64,000 nucleotides of DNA from Mermis nigrescens (lineage: Eukaryota; Nematoda; Enoplea; Mermithida; Mermithidae), in contig JAVLUZ010000651.1 in assembly GCA_036768485.1 (NCBI GenBank), forward strand, positions 682,001-746,000, in the 5' to 3' direction. The number at the start of each line of letters is the position of its first letter. Position 1 is the first letter of the stretch. The position numbers and the translations under genes were made by a program. Positions 55,475 to 64,000 of the stretch are shown here, piece by piece. The notes below the pieces were generated by a model that did not search any database, had not been told where the DNA came from, and worked only from the letters and a program-made list of their open reading frames with translations.

Positions 55475-56560
55475 GAAGGTGGGTGGGGGAGGTTTACGCC
55501 CCCCCCAGAAGTTGAACCCCTCTGTAAGAGTAAGGGATAACGCGTGTATTAATTATGAAAGTAGAACTAACGAGAAGACTTTCACGACATATTAATTTAA
55601 TATTCGTATTAAATTCCCAAAAATAAACTAAACAAAATCAAATGAACGGCGGACACTGAACTAAATCAACACGACTGAACAAGTCAACATATATATTGAA
55701 TTTATAAATCTTCTTAAAGCACAGTGATGCGCGATTAAGCAAATGGGCTTGCTAAAAATAGATTGAAAAAGCTTGAAGCAATAAATTAGCCTTACGAGAA
55801 AGATAAGCAAACATGTGGCGAAAAGTAAGAACTGGTTAACTCAAACATAGACAAAGAGACAATCGTGCGGATCTTGTAAACTTAGTAAATTAAATTAAGA
55901 AAACAATTAAGCGGAAAAAAGTAATAAACTTTAATCAAAGGTAAATTTAATGAAGAATTGGCTAAGTTTCCTGTGGAAATCGGGTGTCTTGATTTCTTAG
56001 GGCAGAAAAAGGGTAGGCTAGTCACGTAGGACATTTCTTGTGTTTTTAAGCTGGGTTTCTCTGTCACGCCTCACATATTACTGTAGACACGTGTTTTTTG
56101 TACAAGGTCCGTTTGTACATGTACAAAGATGATCCCTAAAAGTCTTTGTATGTACATTTAGTACACACAAATTTTTGGGTACTATAATATGGTACAGTGG
56201 CGATTTTAGTGTGGTAAAAACAGAGTTGTTCGACCTTTAGTAGTGTATTTTAGCTAATTTTTGGGTTTCTGAGGGCTAAAATTACTAATAATCGTTTCAA
56301 AACAGCGCGAAGCGCCAAAAAATGGACATTTCTCCTTTCAAAATGCAATTTCTGCCATTATAAAGGTATATAGAACACACAATTACTCATTTCGGCGCGA
56401 AGCGTTGAAATTTTTTGCGAATTTTAGACCTTTTTTACAGTTTTTGTCTTCTCAAAAATTTTTGTTCATGTAAAAACACAATCCTAAAAAGTCTTTGTAC
56501 ATCGGGAAAAATCTTTGCCGAATACAAAGAAAAACCGTGCTGTAGACCCCAGAATTCTAT
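55475..56560. other. Anonymous DNA with GCGCGAAGCGC motifs
   Basis: No gene supported. Two blocks with GGCGCGAAGCGC-like sequence (near 56,307 and 56,395) recur near 63,890, indicating a dispersed repeat of unknown type. Confidence 0.4.
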
Positions 56561-56584
56561 TTTTAGTAGCATTTTTGACAATGT

Positions 56585-56830
56585 TTGACAATTTCACCCA
56601 ACCAGACCTCCAGAATTTTCTTGTTGCCCATTTATGATTGGGGGTTCACAGTACACCGTCCAGAAGTTGAAGATTTTTGGCGATTTCACCCAACCAGCCT
56701 CCCACCCAATTTTCTCGCTGCCCTTATATGCTTACATATCGAAATGAAATTCAGAAACACACGGGTATAAAAAGGTCTAGACCACCACATATGGGCAGCA
56801 CCAAAATTTGGGGGGGTCAAATCCGCCCAT
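56585..56830. repeat. M1-like fragments
   Basis: Three partial ends (GTTGCCCATTTATG, CTCGCTGCCCTTATATG and CATATGGGCAGCACCAAA) resemble M1 termini. Confidence 0.4.
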
Positions 56831-56923
56831 CGAAAAATTTTTTTCAGTCTGAAATTGGACTAGAAATTCGTGCAGTATACGTTATTTTGCCTCTAAATCA
56901 TCTAGTGCATGTATTTCATCATC

Positions 56924-57404
56924 ATAGGTAGCGCGATAGCGCTACCTATAATATACTTGGCCATCCTTTTTTCTTATATGTTTTTCACAGCGAGTGCGAA
57001 TGAAATTGGCTATAACGGCACACATCTGAGAGGTGCGGTTTTTTTAAAGGTAGATAATAAAAACTTAGTGCCCCCATTTTTTTTTCTTGTGTACACTCAA
57101 CACCGAGCGCGTCGTGAGTGTGTAAAAAGTTTACACCAAAAATTCAAATAATTTGCGGAGGGCCAATTTTTTTAAAAATGTTTTCCTAATTAGTAGGTTA
57201 CGAATCTGGTCTCAAAATCTCATACTCATTGGTTGTTGCATTGTGAGTGTAAATTAGACGCGTTTTTTACAGTTTTCATGTGGCCAAGCATATCTAACTC
57301 AGTTTTACATTCTATGCAGTCTGGTTTTAAAAATGTAGACGGTTAAAAAATCTAGGAGACTTTAATTTTTCTTTTAAAGTAATTTTCTCGAATTTAGGAG
57401 GTTT
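56924..57404 (-). mobile_element. Type B composite element fragment
   Basis: Begins with a perfect palindrome (11-nt arms, GATA loop, 56,924-56,949), then ACTTGGCCATCC and the GCGAGTGCGAA block as in the 42-46 kb copy, and is cut off at the next element. Confidence 0.7.
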
Positions 57405-59660
57405 ATTGTTAGCGTACCTATAATATACTTGGGTACCCCTAACACCTGTGCACCCCTGCAGCTACACTTCTGGAAGGTGCGGTTTTTTTTAAAAGAAAGA
57501 TAATAAAAATTCGCTGCTTGTGTTTATTTGTTTTTCTTGAACTCAAAACTGACTGTGTAAAGAAGGTGTAAAGTTTTTTATAAAGTTATAACATGGGACA
57601 AATTTTGTATTTATAATGCGGCATATGGATAACTGAGTATTGATGACTCGAAGAATTGAACAGCATAGGATAATAGAGGGATGAATTCTACAGATGGTAC
57701 TTTGTTTTTTGGAAATTGCATTAGTTATTATCGAATGGCAGTGTAAAGAGTGCGAAAATCTGGGATTAAAAAAATTTTTGGTCGAGTTTAACCCGCTTAT
57801 GTCCGATACTAAGTCCGGTTATGAGTTTTTCAAAATGTTTTCTGACAGAAAATGTAGAGCGGATTAAGGGCTACATTCTGCATAAAAGCAAAGTCTTCTA
57901 TGCTCTATGGTGAGTTAGATCCTGGGGTTTAAAGTTTACACTCTAGTGGATGGTGTAAAACGATTTTAACTAAGATTTATCTGCCAAATTTTCCCACATA
58001 TGAGTCAGGTGAATTGAATGCTGCAGTAATAAAGTGCTCTCAGCTACACATCAAAAGCAAACCGCATTTAAAAAACGCAATATTGAGTTATTTATGGGGG
58101 TGTAAAGTTCGAAATTAGGAGGTAAAAATGGGCGAAAAACACGTTTTTTTTTCCGAATTTTGAGTAATAAATCATACCAAATAATTTTTGCAAGAGAATT
58201 TTGCAATACAGGAATGTACTACGATTTAAAAGCTGCAATTGTACCAAACTGAAATTTTAAACTCACGGGGAGTTCGGTACGGAATTTAAAGTTTACAGTG
58301 TTCTAAATGATGAAAATACGTTTTTGTTGCGTTTTTTTGTCTCCACTTTCTCTCCGTCTAGAAGTCGGGATAAGTCTAATAGAATAAAAATAAAAGCTTT
58401 ATATCGGGTGCATGTCAAAGCAAATTGTCTATACATTAATATTTAGCGAGTGTAAAGTCAAAATTTTGGAGTTTAAAATGCGTTTCTGTCTTGTTTTTTC
58501 TGTCTGTTTCTCCGGTTACGAGTCAGGGACACGTTTATCAAGTCTAGAAATGGACCAGGAACCAAATTTGATATGCCAGTCTGGCGCATATGTTTACACT
58601 CTACAGTGTTGTAAAGTGGTTTACACCAATTGTTATTTGCAAATATAGCCATTATGGAGACTTAATTTTTTCATAAATATTAACGTAATATCGGAACAAT
58701 ATCAAAATTACGAATCTGACCAAAATTTTCTTTAAACTAGGTGTTTACATGAAGTTTACACTTACATATGTATTTATCTGTTTACATTCATGAAACCTAA
58801 TTTTTTCCAGGAGTCTAAAAATTTTCGAAGGATCCAATGTGAGACGTCACGTATATCCAACAGTGATGTAAAGTAGTTTACACTCATTGTTTATTTGTCC
58901 TCAGACCATTGTAGACATAATTTTTCTCATGAATGTTGATCATAATATCCGTGTAATTTTTTACACTTGTGTGTTAGCCTTTGTTCTAGAGCATTGCAAA
59001 AACCGAAATTTTTTCCTGAGATATAAAATTTACAGGGAATGAAATATATACGTCAGCGCGCTTGCTTACACTCAGCAGTATTGCAAAGTGGTTTAAACCT
59101 TATGTTTATTTGTCTTTAAAAACATTATGGAGACTCATTTTTCCATAAATGTTGAAAGTAATATCGGAGTAATATCAAAATTACGTATCCGACTAAAATA
59201 TTCTTTAAGCTATGTGTTTGTGTAAAGTTTACATTACGTGTTAACTTTAATTCGATAGAATTGCAGAGACTATGTAACTGGAAGTCAAGAAATTTTCAAG
59301 GATTCATATGTGAGACATCAATTAAGGAGTTTGTTTACCCTCGAAAGTAATCTAAAGTGATTTAAAAATTATGTTCAAGTGTCCTTAGATCATTGAAGAG
59401 ATGTAATTTTGTCTTAGATGGGTTAAATAAAATTGAATCCTTCTTAGCCGTGTTTATATTATGTTTCACTAGCTAAGTATAACGTTTAATTGATAAATTG
59501 CCTGCAAAAGTGGTTTAAAATGAACCAGCAACCACACTACTGTGCACAGAAGTCGACAAAGATATGCAGCTTTATTGTAATCATGTACATTAATAAGCCG
59601 TAACGGAAATACACCATTTGGAATGGAAAAGACTTAGCATGAATACATATGTTAAACTTA

Positions 59661-61500
59661 TTATCATAGGTAACGCGATAGCGCTACCTATAATATACTT
59701 GGCCATCCTTTTTCTTATGTTTATCACAGCGAGTGCGAAATTTGTGTCCCCCCTCACAGCAACAACGGCACACACCTGAGAGGTGCGGCTTTTTTTAATC
59801 GATGGATAATTAAAAACGACGTCGTTTTTCTTGTTTACACTCAATACTGAGTTAGCAATGAGCGGGAAGCAAAAAATTAAATAATTTGCGGAGGGCCAAT
59901 GTTTTTTTAAAAAATGCTGCTCCCCCAGCTGTAGATTACGAATATGATCTTTTTTTAAAATTACTTTACACTCAATGGTTGTTGCACAAAAGTAAAGTAT
60001 ACGTGTTTTTTACTCTTTTGCGTGTCCTTCAGCTTATCTAACTCAATTTTATTTAGTCCAATCGGTTCATAATGTAGAGGGCTGTAAAATCTTAAATCGA
60101 TTCTTTTTTCTTCTATAACGCAATATTTCTTGATCTGTGATCGTTTTAGTGTAAAGGGTTCGAGACGAAAACGATATCTTCTTCAACTACCCGCCAGTAG
60201 GCCGAACATGCTAATTATGCTTAAAAGGTGCCCGACCTAGCGTTACAGATCCCAGTTTAATTTGTTTTATACACCCAATATTGGTGTATTAGCACAAGTG
60301 TAAAGTTGAGACCAGAAGCATTTTTGCACCCAGGGCGTCGTGGATGATGAATTTTTAACAGCTTCCAAGGTCAGAATAACGAATCTGACCTTTAAATTTT
60401 TCTACAGCTAGTGTTTTTTAGGTGTAAAGAGGTGAACTTTGAATTAAACCATCTATTTTCTAATGATAGATAACTCCGTATTGCATATTTTTGATCAGAT
60501 TTTTCGTATTTCAGAGGTTTTTGACTCGTCTTAAATAAATAATTATTTTTATCATCATAAATGCACTATTCTTAAACTTCAAGAATGATGAATATCTTTT
60601 CAAGACAGGATAGTCAAGCTGAAATCTGCTGATATGTCGAGTTGGCGCAGTGGTTGACAACTCCGTTCTCGGATGCGGTATTAAATAAAGAATGATGGGT
60701 TCAACTTCTGAATGCTGACTTTTTTCATTTTTTAATTCTCTAAGTTCAAGTACTTCATTTGACTCATATGTCTATTTCAGGTTCTGGTAGATAAATAATT
60801 TTTTTTCGTTTTTTGAATTTCTGCCTCAGTTCTCGAATGGGAGTGTAAAGAGTAAAATCTTGGGTGTGAAAAGACACATTTTGGCCGAGTTTTCGACATG
60901 ATTATAATCTGCCAACAAATCAGTTATAGTTTTAGGAAATTTTTTCTGACAGAAATGTACTTCGATCAAGGGCTATCGAAGTTACCAGAAAACTTTTCTA
61001 CAATCAATACGCAGTTAGTACCAGGGCTTTGAACTTTACTCTAGTGGATTATAAAAACAGATTTTGTCCAAGATTTCTGTGCCAAAAGTTGGGGTTAATT
61101 AAATAAAATAGAAATAAAGTAACTTCTAATGGCTACAGACGTCGAGGCGTGCCGCGTTCAAAAAAACGTTATATTGAGTTGTTTATGGGGTAAAGTTCGA
61201 AATCTGGAGGTGTAAAGCGGGTGAAAAAACAGGTTTTCTCGTATTTTGATTGATAAATCATATCAAATATTTTTATGGAACATAAGTTTGGGAACAGGCT
61301 ACAAACCTTACTACAATCAAAAGGGTAATAATCGGCCCGAACTGAAAGGTTCAGATTTTTAAAGTTTACAATGGTGGACAGTGGAAAATGTGTTGTACAT
61401 TTTTTGCTCAAAGGTTTTCACTGTCTGTGGTTCAGCGAGGCTCTGAATAGATGGTGTTAGTAATATTCTAGTTTTTTTTCCATGCAAATTTAATCGAATT
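59661..61500 (-). mobile_element. Type B composite fragment nested in copy 4
   Basis: Palindrome at 59,666-59,691, then GGCCATCC and sequence reverse-collinear with about 44,500-45,990. It lacks the foldback end and Penelope coding. Confidence 0.65.
60636..60719 (+). pseudogene. tRNA-like sequence, type II (Leu/Ser-like)
   Basis: 84 nt with an A box (TGGCGCAGTGG), a B box-like GGGTTCAACTTC, partly complementary ends (GTC...GAC) and a T run after it. The length suggests a long variable arm. Mismatches in the B box and stems suggest a pseudogene or SINE head. Confidence 0.45.
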
Positions 61501-61929
61501 CACTGTTGGGATTCTTCTTATTAATTTCTTAGTAGTTTTGTAAAGTTTGCCTAATTCATTTGTTGTTAACATGTAGTTTATACTACAAATTTATTTCGCC
61601 ATCAGTTCCGAGCGTTAGTGTTCACACTTGTTATTTGCGTGAAATTTTGGAATTTTTGCCGAAAAACTTTTGTTTTTTAATTTACCAACATCCACCTTTT
61701 CAATTTTCAGTTTAAAATCTTTTTACCATTCTTCATAATTTAATTGTAGGTTTAAACTTTAAGTTTCTCTTGGTTTACAACTCGCTTAGCAAGCTCATTT
61801 TACAAAACTTTTTCATAGTGATCAACGCGTTTAGTTCGGAATTGGTGGACGGCCCTATTTTATTACCCGGCTTAAATAATCCAAGTGACTGTCTTTTGAT
61901 TATTTTCTTTATCAAAATTCAAACACCCA

Positions 61930-62550
61930 ATGAAATCATAAAAATTATTTCATAATTTTTATGATGACTGGCTGGTTTAGAGCTCGTTTTTGTTGTTTCA
62001 CCGTTCATCATGCTCGTAGGAACCAGAAAAGGAATAGTTTTTCGCCATAGGTATTCTCTGGCGAAAACAAGTTAACAAAGCTTTTTGCGTTAATTATTAT
62101 TTTGGTCCAAAAATATCAACTGACCTAGGCAAAATTCCGGGGCTACTTAATCACTACTGCGTTAGGTTTTCTAGGCATAGCTAAACAGCTCCGTAGGCAG
62201 CGGACGAATTTAGGTCCGAGGAGACCGTAGTTATTCAGGTCGTGTGGTTGAGTCCGGCGTCGTCTCTAGCAACCTGACCAGCGCTAAGTGTAGCCAGGTA
62301 CTTAAGTAAGTCCCGGAGGTACGTTATATGTCGTTTCCAAGTTAATTAAATCTGAAATGACCTCTATAACTTACAGGACTGTTTAGAATGAACATATGAG
62401 CTACTTAGCTAATAAAAATAGTAAATCCTATACTCCGACAATCAAGAGCATATCTAACTCAGTTTTAAATTCTATGCAGTCTGATTGATTTAAAAGGTCG
62501 ACGGGTTATGCTCCAGAGCTTCATTTTCTCAACTCCTCGAGGCAATTAAT
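61930..62550. other. Anonymous insertion with R3-like sequence
   Basis: Starts with an AT palindrome (CATAAAAATTAT and its complement at about 61,940-61,965). Contains a diverged R3 relative (62,200-62,330) and a 60-bp scrap of type B sequence (62,450-62,505). Confidence 0.45.
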
Positions 62551-63454
62551 TTCATGTTAAGAACAATAATGTTTTTCGCGTTCTTGGACTGCTGTCATTA
62601 TTGTGGTATGTTACTGTATGTGTTTGCTGACTGATGCACTGAAATCATGCTAATTTAAAGTAGGTGTTTAAAGAAAATGCTCCGATGGGATCGAAAAAGA
62701 TGAATATACTTGGAATTGTGATTATTATGATGTAAAAAGGACTAGGAAGAATCTACCTAAAGTCGCAAAATCTGCTAAAAAATCACACTTCCTCTAAGCA
62801 ACGCAAAAATCGAAGTATATTCTCTATGGTCAACAATATTAGAATAAATATTTAACCATAAAAATGATTGAAAAAGCAGCACGTTAGCCATGCAGCAGCT
62901 ATGGGAAATGATATCGAGTAACAGTCTTCCTAAGCCAATTGAATGAAATAGCAAACATCGATGCATCCAAAACAATTCGCAAGAATTGGTTGGTTCAAAA
63001 CAGTAGAAACGTGAGTTGACTTTGAAACAGACTAAATGTAGGTACGCTAGCATGCCCGTAACGATTGGGGTGCACTAATCAATCGCCCCTGCTTTGCTTG
63101 CTATAATGATCATAGCAAAATAAAAACAACTTTAAATACAATACTACTAAGTTTTCTTTCAATCAGGATACGAATCTAGTCAGTGTTGCTACTTGCTAAA
63201 AGCAATTTAAAAAATGGAAACATTATAGATTTCGTTTATTATCTGAAATTTTGAAAATTATTTAAAAAAGACACTTTTTAGAGGCCGCAGAATATACTTC
63301 GATTTTTTGCGTTGCTTAGAGAAAGTGTGATTTTTGCAGATTTTGCGACTTTAGGTAGATTCTTCCTAGTCCCCTCCTTTTACATCCTTAATAATCCACA
63401 ATTCCAAGTATATTCATCTTTTTTGTTCCATCGGAGCATTTTTCTTTGCTAGTA

Positions 63455-64000
63455 CATACATACATATATTACACTTTCATTCACTGTTTCGTCGCACGAG
63501 CACGTTTGAATTATCATATTTTCCACTTGCTCCACATTTCTTAGGAGGTCTGAAATCGTCCAAAAAGAGCGCCTGTGTTGAAAAATCAGTGTTTTCTAGC
63601 AGAAATCACATGTATACCTATGTGTAAGGGCGGTGGTTGGTACACTTTGTATAAAAAGATTTTGCCGATCAGTAACACGTTATTTCTGTTGAAACTTTAT
63701 TATCCTTCCTTCAGTAGAGCATTTTGCCGATTTCTGAATCGCTTTTGACAATAAACAATTCAATAATTTATCAATATAGCGAGAAGCCCAAGAAAATTTA
63801 TGAATTGTACCTCCCTTATACGCATTTTTGCATTATTGTCCAATTCTGGTGCGGCCTAAAGATCAATACGTAATAAAATCAAATCAATGCGGCGCGAAGC
63901 GCTGGAAAATCTTGAAAATTTAGCTCTCTAAAACGCATTTTTGCATTACAAAAATTGTCCAAGTCGGTGCAGAAGATGAGGATTTTCAATCATAGTAAAG
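63455..64000. other. Anonymous DNA
   Basis: No gene seen. A GCGGCGCGAAGCGCTGG block at about 63,888 links it to the repeat near 56,300-56,410. Confidence 0.4.

Larger units (their letters stand above)
57405..63454 (-). mobile_element. Composite element, type A, copy 4, with nested insertions
   Basis: Partial palindrome and GGGTACCCC start, then collinear with the 49-52.9 kb copy to about 59,601. It resumes near 61,520-61,930 and near 62,550, and ends with the foldback block (about 62,663-63,454). More diverged than copies 1 and 3, with many small deletions. A type B element and an anonymous block interrupt it. Confidence 0.7.

Overview
The window is about 64 kb of AT-rich eukaryotic DNA made almost entirely of transposable elements. 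No host gene is recognisable. An RTE-like LINE, two Ty3/gypsy LTR elements, a hAT transposon, Helitrons, a Penelope-like element with a GIY-YIG endonuclease, and several MITE and foldback families together point to an invertebrate animal genome. A TCAGTC initiator-like site in the leader of one LTR element weakly suggests an arthropod. The species cannot be fixed from the sequence.

Region 1 (1-10,750, minus strand): LTR element E1. Read 5' to 3' it has a leader with a small ORF, a broken envelope-like glycoprotein gene of the type known from chuviruses and some retroelements, then a membrane anchor and cytoplasmic tail in one open frame with an aspartic protease. Reverse transcriptase/RNase H, integrase and a 467-codon ORF with an RNase D/WRN-like 3'-5' exonuclease fold follow. 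Env before pol, and an exonuclease-like ORF after integrase, are both unusual. E1 was later hit by a hAT element (4,390-6,191, 8-bp target duplication) and by two tiny LTR elements of TRIM type (7,181-7,701 and 7,973-8,489, each with its own 4-bp duplication).

Region 2 (10,750-26,230, plus strand): non-coding DNA with one MITE, then a 5'-truncated LINE (13,843-16,560) abutting a second Ty3/gypsy element, E2 (16,561 to about 26,230). E2 has protease, RT/RNase H and integrase, then a second degenerate exonuclease-like ORF and three more ORFs ending in a Gln/Arg-rich protein, then a 3' LTR starting at 25,693. Most in-frame stops in E1, E2, the LINE and the hAT element are TGA, many where Arg (CGA) is plausible, suggesting CpG decay.

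Region 3 (26,230-64,000): repeats only. A 5'-truncated and a complete Helitron lie at 26,753-29,061. A hAT-like MITE family (M1) with 8-bp duplications recurs many times. A foldback element with arms of roughly 345-bp tandem repeats spans about 31,990-38,515. The dominant component is a composite element of about 3.9 kb: a 760-bp foldback block starting TACTAGCAAAG at one end, a GC-rich 11-bp-stem palindrome at the other, and many GTGTAAA motifs between. It occurs at 33,914-37,775, 42,046-45,990, 49,030-52,896 and, interrupted, 57,405-63,454. The 42-46 kb copy carries two head-to-head Penelope-like 3' ends, one with RT thumb and GIY-YIG coding. The remainder is minisatellites, inverted minisatellite arms, two tRNA-like sequences and anonymous AT-rich DNA.
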